NCBI GenBank assembly: GCA_947378235.1
Contig: CANCJE010000004.1
Coordinates: 1 to 48,428, forward strand
Length of the DNA stretch: 48,428 nucleotides
Direction of reading: 5' to 3'
Source of the DNA: Caulobacteraceae bacterium
GTDB taxonomy: Bacteria; Pseudomonadota; Alphaproteobacteria; Caulobacterales; Caulobacteraceae
Part shown: positions 1 through 8,558 of the stretch, one piece after another
How the letters are laid out: every line of letters starts with the position of its first letter
How positions within the stretch are numbered: position 1 is the first letter of the stretch
Notes under the pieces: model-generated
Database searches by the model: none
What the model was told of the DNA's origin: nothing
Seen by the model: the letters and a program-made list of their open reading frames with translations, nothing else
Made by a program: the position numbers and the translations under genes

Positions 1-627
1 CGCGGCTGCCGCTTGGGCATTTCCTATCCGGAAATCTACGAGATGCAGGTCCGCGCCATCATCGAGGCGGCCTGCGACGTGGCCAAGACCGGCGATGCGC
101 CCGTGCCCGAAATCATGCACCCCTTGGTCGCCAAGGGCGAGGAGATGAACTTCCTCCGTATACTGACCGACCGAACCGCCAAGGCGGTGATGGAAGAGCG
201 CGGTGTGACCATTCAATACATGGTTGGCACCATGATTGAGCTGCCGCGCGCCGCGATCCGGGCCGGTGATCTGGCGGAAAATGCCGAATTCTTCTCTTTC
301 GGCACCAATGACCTGACCCAGACCACCTTTGGTATCAGCCGTGATGACTGTAGCCGGTTCTTGGAGGCCTATCTGGCCAAGGGCATCTTCGAGCGCGACC
401 CCTTCGTGACCATCGACCTAGAGGGCGTCGGCGATCTGATCCGCATCGCCGCTGAGCGGGGCAGGGCGGTGCGGCCCGATGTTAAGCTCGGCATCTGCGG
501 CGAACATGGCGGCGATCCGGCCTCTATTGCTTTCTGTGAGAGCGTTGGCTTGGACTATGTCTCCTGCTCGCCCTACCGCGTGCCCATCGCCCGTCTGGCG
601 GCGGCGCAGGCGGCATTGAGTCGATAG
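1..627 (+). CDS. ppdK: Pyruvate, phosphate dikinase, C-terminal part (partial)
   Basis: The open frame runs in from the left edge, so only the last 209 or so residues are present. They match the PEP/pyruvate-binding TIM-barrel domain of pyruvate phosphate dikinase, which interconverts pyruvate + ATP + Pi and PEP + AMP + PPi in the cytoplasm. Visible family motifs are [11 protein letters not shown] near the start, the metal-binding [11 protein letters not shown] stretch, and [11 protein letters not shown], whose Cys is the catalytic acid/base in this family, followed by [17 protein letters not shown] close to the C-terminus. The stop is TAG at 625-627. The downstream gap is filled by a palindromic repeat rather than by a coupled gene, so ppdK probably ends its transcript here. 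The missing N-terminus should carry the nucleotide-binding and phosphohistidine domains. Confidence 0.96.
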   Translation, partial: RGCRLGISYPEIYEMQVRAIIEAACDVAKTGDAPVPEIMHPLVAKGEEMNFLRILTDRTAKAVMEERGVTIQYMVGTMIELPRAAIRAGDLAENAEFFSFGTNDLTQTTFGISRDDCSRFLEAYLAKGIFERDPFVTIDLEGVGDLIRIAAERGRAVRPDVKLGICGEHGGDPASIAFCESVGLDYVSCSPYRVPIARLAAAQAALSR

Positions 628-650
628 GGCGGGGGGTCTTGTTTTTTAAG

Positions 651-745
651 AAAAACAAACAAGGCCCTCACCCAACCCTCTCCCACAGGGAGAGGGTTAA
701 TCGGTTCTAGCCCTCGCCCCCTTGGGGGAGAGGGTTGGGTGAGGG
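651..745. repeat. Palindromic intergenic element, full-length copy
   Basis: A nearly perfect composite palindrome lies between ppdK and the EamA gene. Its outer arms, 665-684 and 726-745, are 20-bp perfect inverted repeats. Inside are two smaller hairpins: a 9-bp stem at 676-696 with a 3-nt loop, and a C-rich/G-rich stem at 711-734. Bases 651-734, including the A-rich AAAAACAAACAAGG lead-in, recur at 46739-46822 with five mismatches. The right half also recurs at 46349-46383. A short tail around 760-776 resembles the separate TTCCCCGCGAAG family found near 31.1-31.4 kb. It could also act as a transcription end for ppdK. Confidence 0.9.
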
Positions 746-790
746 GGTCATCCACCACGTTCCCCGCGAAGACGGATATAGAACCACACA

Positions 791-1702
791 ATGACCACCA
801 ACACCCTCAAGGCCGCGCCCACCATCCCATTGGCCCATCTGGCCTTAGCGCTAGCGGTTGTGATGGTTTGGGGCAGTAATTTTGCAGTGATCAAGGTGGC
901 CTTGGCCCATTTGCCGCCCTTGCTGTTCGCCAGTTTGAGGTTCTTCTTCGTCGCCTTTCCGGCAGTGTTCATTTTCAAACGTCCCAATGTGGCCTGGTCG
1001 CGGCTGGCGACCTACGGCGTCCTGATTGGTCTAGGACAGTTCGGCATTCTCTATATTGCCATGAACGGCCAGATTGCGCCGGGTCTGGCCTCGCTCTTGA
1101 TGCAGACCCAAGTCTTCTTCACCATCGGCCTTTCCATGGTGCTGAGCGGCGAGCGGGTGAAGGCCTTTCAGGTCATCGCCCTGCTGATCGCAGCGGCGGG
1201 GATTGGGGTGATCATGGCCCATGCTGATGCCGCGACCGTCACGCCCTTGGGCCTCCTCCTGACCTTTATCGCCTCGATGAGTTGGGCCGGGGGCAATATT
1301 ACGGCGCGGCGCGATCCGGGGGCCGATATGTTGGCCTATGTCTGCTGGGCGAGCCTCTTTTCCATCCCGCCTCTGGTGATCCTGTCCCTGACCCTAGAGG
1401 GCTGGCCCGCCATGGTCCACGCAATCAGGGCCGCGGACGGCGCGACCTGGGCAGCTGTGGCTTGGCAGTCGGTAGGCAACAGTCTGTTCGGCTATAGCGC
1501 TTGGGGCTGGCTCTTGGCGCGCCATCCGGCAGCCTCGATCACGCCTATGGCTCTGTTGGTCCCGGTCTTCGGCATGATCACAGCCAACCTGATGCTGGGC
1601 GAGGCCATGCCCGTCTGGAAACTGACCGCTGCGGGTCTGGTGATGCTGGGGCTGGGCGTCAATGTCGCCTGGCCGCAGATCAGCAAGGCCCTAAGGCGCT
1701 AG
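791..1702 (+). CDS. EamA/DMT-family transporter
   Basis: This 303-residue polytopic membrane protein has about ten hydrophobic segments arranged as two EamA halves (roughly residues 15-145 and 160-295). This is the usual build of drug/metabolite transporters such as RhaT/YdcZ-like exporters. The first half has the typical MVWGSNFAVIKVAL helix and the second has SWAGGNITARR followed by PMALLVPVFGM. It probably exports a small metabolite from the cytoplasm across the inner membrane; the substrate cannot be read from sequence. The ATG at 791 follows the palindromic element closely with no strong Shine-Dalgarno. Its stop overlaps the end of the convergent KAS III gene by 4 bp. A second, distant EamA paralogue lies at 22146. 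Confidence 0.9.
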   Translation: MTTNTLKAAPTIPLAHLALALAVVMVWGSNFAVIKVALAHLPPLLFASLRFFFVAFPAVFIFKRPNVAWSRLATYGVLIGLGQFGILYIAMNGQIAPGLASLLMQTQVFFTIGLSMVLSGERVKAFQVIALLIAAAGIGVIMAHADAATVTPLGLLLTFIASMSWAGGNITARRDPGADMLAYVCWASLFSIPPLVILSLTLEGWPAMVHAIRAADGATWAAVAWQSVGNSLFGYSAWGWLLARHPAASITPMALLVPVFGMITANLMLGEAMPVWKLTAAGLVMLGLGVNVAWPQISKALRR

Positions 1703-2820
1703 CCCCGCTTGCGCACGAACACGGTGCCTGCCGAATAGCCTGCGCCAAAGCTACAGATCAGACCGGTTTCGCCCGCCGCAAAGCCCTGATTGTGCAGGTG
1801 GAAGGCGATGATGGATCCGGCCGACGAGGTGTTGGCATAGGTGTCTAGAACGATGATGTTCTCTTCTGGCGTCGGATCGCGGCCCAGAACCTTGCGGCCA
1901 ATCATGTCGTTCATATTGATATTGGCCTGATGCAGCCACATGCGCTTTAGTTCGGAGCGCTCAAGGCCAAGTTCGCCCGCATGGTCGATGATCATGTCGG
2001 CGACCATGGGCACCACATCCTTGAACACCTTGCGGCCCTGTTGGATGAACAGCTTGTCTGGCGCGCCTATCCCTTCAGGCGCGGCATTGTTCAGGAAGCC
2101 AAAATTGTTGCGGATATTGTTGGAAAAGACCGTCTTGAGGCGCGTGCCCAGAATGTCCCAGCCGCCCGGTCCGGCCTGATCGGCGGCCTCGACGATCACG
2201 GCGGTGGCCACGTCACCAAAGATGAAATGGCTGTCGCGGTCCTTGAAGTTCAGGTGGCCGGAACAGACCTCTGGATTGACCATCAGCACCGCCTTGGCAG
2301 AGCCAGAGGCGATGAAATCAGCGGCAGTCTTGATGCCAAAGGTCGCCGAGGAACAGGCGACATTCATGTCAAAGCCGAACCCCTCGATGCCGAGCGCGTT
2401 CTGGATCTCGACCGCCATGGCTGGGTAGGCGCGCTGCATGTTGGAACAGGCGCAGAGCACAGCCCCGATCTCGCTAACCGGCTTGCCCCACGCCTCAATG
2501 GCCTGACGGGCTGCGGCGACGGCCATTTCGGCGAGGATCGATAGTTCGTCGTTGGATCGTTCGGGCAGTTGCGGGCGCATGATGGCTGGATCGATGATCC
2601 CGTCCTTGTTCATCACGAAGCGCGACTGAATACCCGAGGCCTTGAGCACAAATTCAGGGGAGGAGGGCTGCAGCGCCTCGACCGTCCCCGCCTCAATCGC
2701 CGCAGCGTTCTCGGCATTGAAATTGGCGACATAGGTATTGAAGGCGTCGACCAACTCTGTGTTCGAGATCGAATGGGGCGGGGTGAACAGGCCGGTGGCG
2801 GCGATGACGGCTTTTTGCAC
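1699..2820 (-). CDS. Beta-ketoacyl-ACP synthase III family protein
   Basis: A thiolase-fold condensing enzyme of the FabH/KAS III type. With the GTG start at 2820 the protein has 373 residues and all three catalytic residues can be placed: Cys156 in NVACSSATFGI, His297 in WLHQANINMND and Asn330 in TYANTSSAGSI. The family condenses acyl-CoA with malonyl-ACP. This divergent long form may act on a special acyl primer instead of being the main fatty-acid initiator. An in-frame TTG at 2859 would add 13 residues. I prefer GTG 2820 because AAGGA lies about 10 nt upstream and homologous proteins begin close to the KAVIAATG strand. The gene is divergent from 3015 and converges on the EamA gene. Confidence 0.9.
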   Translation of the reverse strand: MQKAVIAATGLFTPPHSISNTELVDAFNTYVANFNAENAAAIEAGTVEALQPSSPEFVLKASGIQSRFVMNKDGIIDPAIMRPQLPERSNDELSILAEMAVAAARQAIEAWGKPVSEIGAVLCACSNMQRAYPAMAVEIQNALGIEGFGFDMNVACSSATFGIKTAADFIASGSAKAVLMVNPEVCSGHLNFKDRDSHFIFGDVATAVIVEAADQAGPGGWDILGTRLKTVFSNNIRNNFGFLNNAAPEGIGAPDKLFIQQGRKVFKDVVPMVADMIIDHAGELGLERSELKRMWLHQANINMNDMIGRKVLGRDPTPEENIIVLDTYANTSSAGSIIAFHLHNQGFAAGETGLICSFGAGYSAGTVFVRKRG

Positions 2821-3014
2821 GGGATAGCGATCCTTTTCGAGGCGCTGCCGCCGCTCCAAATCTGTGAAGCAGGGCCGAAGCGCGCGTCGGCACTATGAGA
2901 TTCTGTCCCCTAGATAGCATGCCGAAGGACGCCGTCACCAGTGGGTTGCGCTGGGTCACGCTTGACGTGGGCCACGGTGCAGTTGAGGGTCGGCAAAACA
3001 GTAGGGTGAGAAGC

Positions 3015-3413
3015 GTGGATCAGAAATATATCATCACCCAGTTGGTGACCTTGGCCATTGTCGCCGGGATCATGGGTCTGGTGGCGTGGGCCAAGATTCC
3101 GCGTGCGACCCCTGCGCTGGATGAGGCCGAGGTCAAGCACCGACTGGCAGAGGACTTTCCTCAGGCACCCTTGGATCAGATCTGGCTTGCTATAGATGGC
3201 GCTGGAGCTATTGCCCGGTCAGGTGATGAGGCTCTGTTGCTGTTTCGGTTGGGCGATAGCTATGTTTCGCGCAGTTTAGCCTGGTCACACGCGCTTCAGG
3301 CTGACCTGATCAAGGGTCGGTATTGGTTTAAATTCAATGATTTCGCGGCCCCGAAGGCGTCCTTGGCCCTCGCGCCAGACTGGGCCCAGGCCGTTACGGG
3401 AGAGACGATCTAA
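3015..3413 (+). CDS. Small single-pass membrane protein of unknown function
   Basis: A 132-residue protein with one N-terminal hydrophobic helix (about residues 7-24, LVTLAIVAGIMGLVAWAKI) and a soluble C-terminal part that should face the periplasm or cytoplasm. I do not recognise the family. The GTG start at 3015 is chosen because AGGGTGAGAA sits just upstream and the long upstream frame looks non-coding. An earlier ATG at 2895 would add 40 residues with no clear domain. Its TAA stop overlaps the ATG of the sterol-desaturase gene (TAATG), so the two are translationally coupled. It may therefore help or regulate that membrane oxidase, but this is inferred from position only. Confidence 0.7.
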   Translation: MDQKYIITQLVTLAIVAGIMGLVAWAKIPRATPALDEAEVKHRLAEDFPQAPLDQIWLAIDGAGAIARSGDEALLLFRLGDSYVSRSLAWSHALQADLIKGRYWFKFNDFAAPKASLALAPDWAQAVTGETI

Positions 3414-4354
3414 TGGCTGCCCCCTCTGCACCGGCGATTGATCCGGTCACGCTCGCTGTTCCGTTCTTCATTCTCGCTATCGTGCTCGAGATCATTTTGG
3501 CCCGCTTCGGCAAGGTCAAGGCGGTCTATGAGGCCAAGGATACCGCGACCTCTCTACTGATGGGCTTTGGCAGCGGCATTGCTGGGCTCCTGACGGGCGG
3601 TGTGGTTTTTGCGGCTTCGGTTTGGGTCTACAAATATCACCTGTTTGACATTCCGATGTCGGCAGCCTGGGCTTGGCTCGCCATCTTCCTGCTTGAGGAC
3701 CTGACCTACTATTGGTTCCATCGCTTGAGTCATGAGCGGCGGTTCTGGTGGGCCGCCCACGTCAATCACCACACGTCGCAGCACTATAATTTGGCCACCG
3801 CCCTTCGTCAGACCTGGACGGGTGGCACCGCCGGGACCTGGGCCCTGTGGTTGCCCCTCTCGCTGCTGGGCTTTCCACCGGCCATGATCGCCATTCAAAA
3901 GGGGATTAGTCTGGTCTATCAGTTCTGGATTCACACCGAGGCTGTGCGCCGTATGCCGGTCTGGTTTGAGGCCCTGTTCAATACGCCGTCCCATCACCGC
4001 GTCCATCATGCGCGCAATCCGCGCTATCTCGACAGCAACTATGCCGGCATCCTGATCATCTGGGATCGGATGTTCGGAACCTTTGTGGCGGAACTGGACG
4101 AGGAGCCCTGCCGTTATGGCGTGGTCAAAAATCTAGGCGATTTCAATATTGTACGGGTGGCGTTTCACGAATGGGTTGGGATCTTTTCAGACCTTTTGAC
4201 GGCCCGGTCCCTGCGTGAGGCCTTCTTCTATCTGTTCGGCGCGCCCGGTTGGAGCCCGGATGGGTCGCGGCAAACCTCCACAATGCTCAAGGCGCAGTGG
4301 GCAGATATGCAAACGGCGGAACCGGTGAAAACCGATCCCGCCGCAGCGTCTTAG
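3413..4354 (+). CDS. Sterol desaturase / fatty acid hydroxylase superfamily protein
   Basis: A 313-residue integral membrane di-iron enzyme. Hydrophobic segments lie around residues 13-30, 46-72, 84-100 and 142-172. The eight-histidine signature is visible as HRLSH (103-107), HVNHH (116-120) and HHRVHH (194-199), with a further His at 174. These clusters bind the di-iron centre that hydroxylates or desaturates sterols, fatty acids, carotenoids or ether lipids in this superfamily. The actual substrate cannot be read here. Start ATG at 3413 overlaps the stop of the preceding small membrane protein, indicating an operon of two. It converges on the TonB-dependent receptor gene. Confidence 0.92.
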   Translation: MAAPSAPAIDPVTLAVPFFILAIVLEIILARFGKVKAVYEAKDTATSLLMGFGSGIAGLLTGGVVFAASVWVYKYHLFDIPMSAAWAWLAIFLLEDLTYYWFHRLSHERRFWWAAHVNHHTSQHYNLATALRQTWTGGTAGTWALWLPLSLLGFPPAMIAIQKGISLVYQFWIHTEAVRRMPVWFEALFNTPSHHRVHHARNPRYLDSNYAGILIIWDRMFGTFVAELDEEPCRYGVVKNLGDFNIVRVAFHEWVGIFSDLLTARSLREAFFYLFGAPGWSPDGSRQTSTMLKAQWADMQTAEPVKTDPAAAS

Positions 4355-4370
4355 ATTTGAGGTCTAAGCT

Positions 4371-6626
4371 TTAGAACTGCTTACGCACGGTGACGAACAT
4401 CTGGCGTGGCGCAGCGACCATGAGGGTCTGAGCGTCGCCCGTTGGATCGGAGTTGCCAAAGCCTGCCGAACCGACCGTCGAGATATATTTCTTATCCAGA
4501 AGGTTGGTGACATTGCCCTGAACTTCCAAGCCGTTCAGGAGGGTGTTGTCCGACTTGAAGCGGTAGCCGACGGTCAGGTCAAAGGCTGTGACCGATGGAA
4601 CCGAGGCGTCGCCCGTATAGGTATAGAGGCGCTTGTCGGTGTAGGAGCCGTTCAAGTTACCGAACAGAGCCCCGTCATCATAGGCCAAGGTCGCCTTGAG
4701 CATGTTTTCTGGCGAGTCGACGATGGTCTTGCCGGAGATCTTGGCCGTCACAACACCGGCACCATTGCGCACATCGCTGTCATAGGTCGACTTGTTGTAC
4801 GAATAGGAGCCCGAAAGCTTCCAATCGTTGCTCAGGTTGTAGGTGCCCGCAAATTCCAAACCGTCCGACGTAACGCCGCCGACGTTGGTCAGAACCACTG
4901 GGTTACCGACAATGGCTGCGCCGGTTTGAGTGCCGAGGATCCGGTTGTCAAACTTGACGTGATAGATGGCCGCGACGCCTTGGAAATTTTCGTTCCGATA
5001 GCGATAGCCGCCTTCGATGGTCTTGGAGGTTTCAGGGTTCAGCTTGGTCTTGATCGCTTCAAAACCAGCTTGGCTGGTCGAGAAGGGGCCTTCACTGCCC
5101 GAAGCGACAAAGGCGCGTGCATTTTCGGCGTACGAGCCGAAGACTTCGCCCATGGCACCGAGGTCATAGTTGAAACCAACCTGTGGCAGGAAGTTCTCGT
5201 CGACCTTGATCGAACCGACGGCGTTGGTGCCGGCCAGACGGACAGCCTTATTTTCCACCTTGACGGTCTTGAAGCCGAAATTGACCTTCAAGGCGTCGCT
5301 CACCCGCCACGTGTCCTGTAGGTGCAGGTTGTTGGTCTTGGTGTTGAACATATATTCCCACTGGGTATAGAAGGGCCCAGTTTGGAACTTCAGGCTGTCG
5401 CGTGGCTTGTCGACGCTGTTTCCGTAATAGCGGCGAGCGTGGTGGAAGTCGTTATCTTCGGTCCAGATGCCGCCTTCGATGGTGTGATCACCAGCGACAT
5501 AGGTCAAGTTGGCAATGATGCCCGAACGATCGATATTGTACTCAGACGTACGTTCAGAAACCGAGGCACCGCCTGGGCTTGGGACGTAAGGCGTATACCA
5601 GGTGCCCATGCCCTTATTGGTATGGCGATAGGCGGTAGCCGTGGCCGACAGGTTCTTGGTGATGTCCCAATCGGCGGTGATGCCACCGATGGAATCTTTA
5701 CGCAGGCCTGAAGCGTCGAAATAGACATCGTCAACGGTCGTATATGGCGCTGGCAAAGGCTTGCCGGTCTGGTAGGCGGTCGCAATCTGCTTGGCCAGGG
5801 TCCAGTTGTTCTTGATGTTGTCGATATTGTAGCCGAGGCGCTTGATCATGTTCAGCGACACGTCTTGATAGTCGTTTTCCGCACGATCAGACATGTTGAA
5901 GAAGGTGGTGGTGGTCACCGGACCGATGGGCTGAACGAACTTGGCATTGATCTGGTACTGCTTCTGATCGCCGCCGTAGCCCTTCCACTTTTCAGCGGTC
6001 TGGTTGGCATAGCTGATATAGCCGCGGCCACCGGTGGCAAGGTCGCCCGATTCAACGCGCACAAAGCCGTGGAAGGTGCTGTCGCTGCCGGTCGTCAGAG
6101 CGGTCAGGACGCCGAACTTGTGCGAAGGATCGATGGTCGTGAACTTCAGCGTACCGCCAAGATTTGAGCTCGATGCGGTCTGCAGGCTGCCGGCACCTTG
6201 AGCCAGTTCTGCGCTGCCGATATTCTCAGAGATCACGGCGCGGCTGATGTGCAGGCCATTGTGGTTGCCGTAGGACATGTCGCCCAGTGGCACGCCATCA
6301 AGGGTGAAGCCCAGTTGGTTTTGCTTGAATCCACGAACTGAGATGCGAACGGCCCACTCGTAGGTGCCGTAGGCGTCAGCCGATTGGAAGTTCACGCTTG
6401 GAAGTTGCGACAGGACCTTCAGCGGGCTCGTGCCCGGGGTCGCGGCCAGAATGTCCACGGCCTGAACGGTCTGGACCTGGCGGGTCTCGCCGCGGCCATA
6501 GACGACGATCTCTTCGATGGCGGCATCGTTGTTGGCGGTGGCGGTGGCTTCGGCCTCAGCGGCGAAGGCAGGTGCTGCACAGCACAAAGCGAGCGCAGAT
6601 GCGCTCAGAAGAAGACGTAATTGCAT
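4371..6626 (-). CDS. TonB-dependent outer-membrane receptor
   Basis: A 751-residue outer-membrane transporter. It has a Sec signal peptide (MQLRLLLSASALALCCAAPAFA), then the plug domain (about residues 40-160, with VRISVRGFKQNQLGFTLDGV) and a 22-strand barrel whose last strand ends in aromatic Phe (MFVTVRKQF), as needed for BAM-mediated assembly. The family imports siderophores, vitamins, sugars or other large ligands with energy from TonB-ExbBD. A TonB-box-like EEIVVYG lies after the signal peptide. No ligand-specific neighbour such as a siderophore, cobalamin or sugar enzyme adjoins it, so the substrate is unknown. The gene is monocistronic, and its 150-bp upstream region carries no riboswitch that I can recognise. 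Confidence 0.95.
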   Translation of the reverse strand: MQLRLLLSASALALCCAAPAFAAEAEATATANNDAAIEEIVVYGRGETRQVQTVQAVDILAATPGTSPLKVLSQLPSVNFQSADAYGTYEWAVRISVRGFKQNQLGFTLDGVPLGDMSYGNHNGLHISRAVISENIGSAELAQGAGSLQTASSSNLGGTLKFTTIDPSHKFGVLTALTTGSDSTFHGFVRVESGDLATGGRGYISYANQTAEKWKGYGGDQKQYQINAKFVQPIGPVTTTTFFNMSDRAENDYQDVSLNMIKRLGYNIDNIKNNWTLAKQIATAYQTGKPLPAPYTTVDDVYFDASGLRKDSIGGITADWDITKNLSATATAYRHTNKGMGTWYTPYVPSPGGASVSERTSEYNIDRSGIIANLTYVAGDHTIEGGIWTEDNDFHHARRYYGNSVDKPRDSLKFQTGPFYTQWEYMFNTKTNNLHLQDTWRVSDALKVNFGFKTVKVENKAVRLAGTNAVGSIKVDENFLPQVGFNYDLGAMGEVFGSYAENARAFVASGSEGPFSTSQAGFEAIKTKLNPETSKTIEGGYRYRNENFQGVAAIYHVKFDNRILGTQTGAAIVGNPVVLTNVGGVTSDGLEFAGTYNLSNDWKLSGSYSYNKSTYDSDVRNGAGVVTAKISGKTIVDSPENMLKATLAYDDGALFGNLNGSYTDKRLYTYTGDASVPSVTAFDLTVGYRFKSDNTLLNGLEVQGNVTNLLDKKYISTVGSAGFGNSDPTGDAQTLMVAAPRQMFVTVRKQF

Positions 6627-6775
6627 TTGGATATCCCCGTTTGCCCGACCGCATTGTTCGCAGTCGGATCAGTCAGCGGGTTAACGATGTTCTGTGACAA
6701 TACTAGTGCACAGATGTGACACTTTTACTAAAAATAGCCGACCCCAGTTCTCATCCCTGGGTAGCCATTATGGGT

Positions 6776-7777
6776 CTACGACCCGTCTCGAATAAGGGGA
6801 AGCGAAAGTCCAAGGGTCGAGCGATTTTGCAGTTGCTCTCGACAGAAGCGGAAAAGCTCGGCGGGGCGACCACCCGTCTCTACATCATAGCGCCCAAGCC
6901 CTTCAACCAATCCGGTCCGGTCCAGTACGCGCCGGAAGTTCTGTTTGTGCAGCTTGACGCCCGCGACGGCCTCAACCGTTCTTTGCAGTTCGGACAGGGT
7001 GAAGGTGGGGGCGGTCAATTCGAAGACAACCGGACGATACTTCAGCTTGCCGCGCAATCGGCCTAATCCCGTGGCTAAGATTCGTCTGTGATCGGAAATC
7101 ATCGGTTCGCCAAAGGCGGGTGAAAGGGCCTGAGGTTCTGGCGCGGGTAAGCCCCAGGCACGATCACGGTCACGCGCGGCCTCGGGGGCCAGCCCGGCCT
7201 CATAGAGAAGCTCGTAACGTTCTAGAACCCGTTCTTCATTCCAAAGCGCACCGTCAAGCGCGAACAGCGTCCTTGCACGGTCCAGCCTGCGTTCGCCTTC
7301 ATCGCCCCGTCCAGCAGACGCCCAATTCCTTAGGGCGGGAGCGATGGCCTCATCAATCAAGATCGGGCGACCCTGCCGCCAATCTTCCCACGGAAAGAAC
7401 CGCGACCATGAGGACCAGGCCGTGTCGGGGGCAGAGGTGTCGACGGGCACGGGCGTTAGGGCCAGATAGCCCACCGAGATCACCCGCGCAGCCCCTGCAC
7501 CGACATCTGCTAGCGGCGCATCGCGTCCCTTGTCCCCAAAGGTATAGAGTTGCTCGACATAGCCCAGGTCAAACCGGGTTTGCTCGGTCACAAAGGCGCG
7601 AAGGGCCAGCTCAAAAGTGCGATGGCCATCGGGGTCGAATGGGCCGAAGGGAAGGCCCGCGAGCGTCGAGGCCTCTCCGGTCAGGGGATCGTGGGGGCGG
7701 ACAGTCAAGACCACGGCCTCGCCGTCGCGGATGGCGACGACAACGGCAGACAGGCCAATGACGATCAAGGTACTCAT
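6776..7777 (-). CDS. NrtR/NadQ-like NUDIX-related transcriptional regulator of NAD metabolism
   Basis: A 333-residue protein with an N-terminal NUDIX-like fold and a C-terminal winged helix-turn-helix. The NUDIX half keeps the strand and the YVEQLYTFGDKGRD segment typical of NrtR-type regulators. It lacks a proper GX5EX7REUXEEXGU catalytic box, so it probably senses a nucleotide such as ADP-ribose or NAD rather than hydrolysing it. The C-terminal part (about residues 255-315) contains FTLSELQRTVEAV, NFRRVLDRTGLVE and GGRPAELFRF, matching NrtR wing motifs. The alphaproteobacterial COG4111/NadQ group is the best family guess. It lies 42 bp behind the HD hydrolase on the same strand, probably in one operon. 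Its NAD-biosynthesis targets are not in this window. Confidence 0.8.
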   Translation of the reverse strand: MSTLIVIGLSAVVVAIRDGEAVVLTVRPHDPLTGEASTLAGLPFGPFDPDGHRTFELALRAFVTEQTRFDLGYVEQLYTFGDKGRDAPLADVGAGAARVISVGYLALTPVPVDTSAPDTAWSSWSRFFPWEDWRQGRPILIDEAIAPALRNWASAGRGDEGERRLDRARTLFALDGALWNEERVLERYELLYEAGLAPEAARDRDRAWGLPAPEPQALSPAFGEPMISDHRRILATGLGRLRGKLKYRPVVFELTAPTFTLSELQRTVEAVAGVKLHKQNFRRVLDRTGLVEGLGRYDVETGGRPAELFRFCREQLQNRSTLGLSLPLIRDGS

Positions 7778-7819
7778 TTGGCTTACCTAACCTCGACAGG
7801 GCTGATTGGCTAGGGTGGC

Positions 7820-8473
7820 CTATTCCGTATCAAAGGCTGAGGGGCCCGTCGCAAATCCAGCCGCGACGGACAGGACATGGAAGCGGGCGAGAAACCGCTC
7901 TTGAGCCAGGCCCGTCGGCATGGGGTCTATATCCAGGTGATAGCCCGCTGGCGGGGCCCCAAACAGGGCTTCCCCTTCGGCTAGCGTAAATCCTGCCAAC
8001 TGCACCGCTTCGAGATGGGCGCAGGCGCGGTCCGACGCCTTGATCAGGGCCTTGATCTCCTGCGGAATATGGACCGGTAAACCGAAGCGGATGTGGATCG
8101 CGGCCTCCAGGCGATGCTCGAAGGTGCGATAATTCAGCCCAAGCGCGGCCTTGAAGGGAGATATCATATCGCCAATCACATATTCAGCCGCATCGTGCAG
8201 CAAGGCGGCCAGACGCCATCGCGGATCGAGATCGGGTTGCAGATGGGTGGCTATCTCTTCGACGACGAGGGAGTGTTGAGCGACAGAAAAGCCATGTTCG
8301 CCAGAGGTTTGACCGTTCCAGCGCGCCACGCGGGCGAGGCCATGGGCAATATCCTCAATCTCGATATCCATGGGCGAGGGATCAAGCAGATCCAACCGCC
8401 GACCCGACAACATCCGCTGCCATGCCCGAGGACTATCGTCCCGCGTGCGGGTTTGTCGCACTGCTTTCGCCAC
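7820..8473 (-). CDS. HD-domain phosphohydrolase, YfbR-like
   Basis: A 217-residue cytoplasmic HD-superfamily hydrolase. The metal-binding set is visible as His67 (SVAQHSLVVEE), His93-Asp94 (LLHDAAEYVIGD) and Asp148 (IKASDRACAH). This spacing resembles the YfbR/5'-deoxynucleotidase branch, which removes phosphate from nucleoside monophosphates. The exact substrate is not certain. The gene precedes the NrtR/NadQ-like regulator on the same strand with a 42-bp gap, which suggests a nucleotide or NAD-turnover link. Start ATG at 8473 is divergent from the universal stress protein gene, 85 bp away. Confidence 0.88.
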   Translation of the reverse strand: MAKAVRQTRTRDDSPRAWQRMLSGRRLDLLDPSPMDIEIEDIAHGLARVARWNGQTSGEHGFSVAQHSLVVEEIATHLQPDLDPRWRLAALLHDAAEYVIGDMISPFKAALGLNYRTFEHRLEAAIHIRFGLPVHIPQEIKALIKASDRACAHLEAVQLAGFTLAEGEALFGAPPAGYHLDIDPMPTGLAQERFLARFHVLSVAAGFATGPSAFDTE

Positions 8474-8558
8474 GAAAAGGGTTCCTAACTGTGATGTCGC
8501 TAGTCTCTGGCGTGTGTTCGACGACAGATCAATGAATTAACGCGAACGGGAGATAAAG

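Noticed and set aside
573-791. 72-residue minus-strand frame across the ppdK end
   Set aside because: It reads through the palindromic element and the 3' end of ppdK; no domain or start signal.
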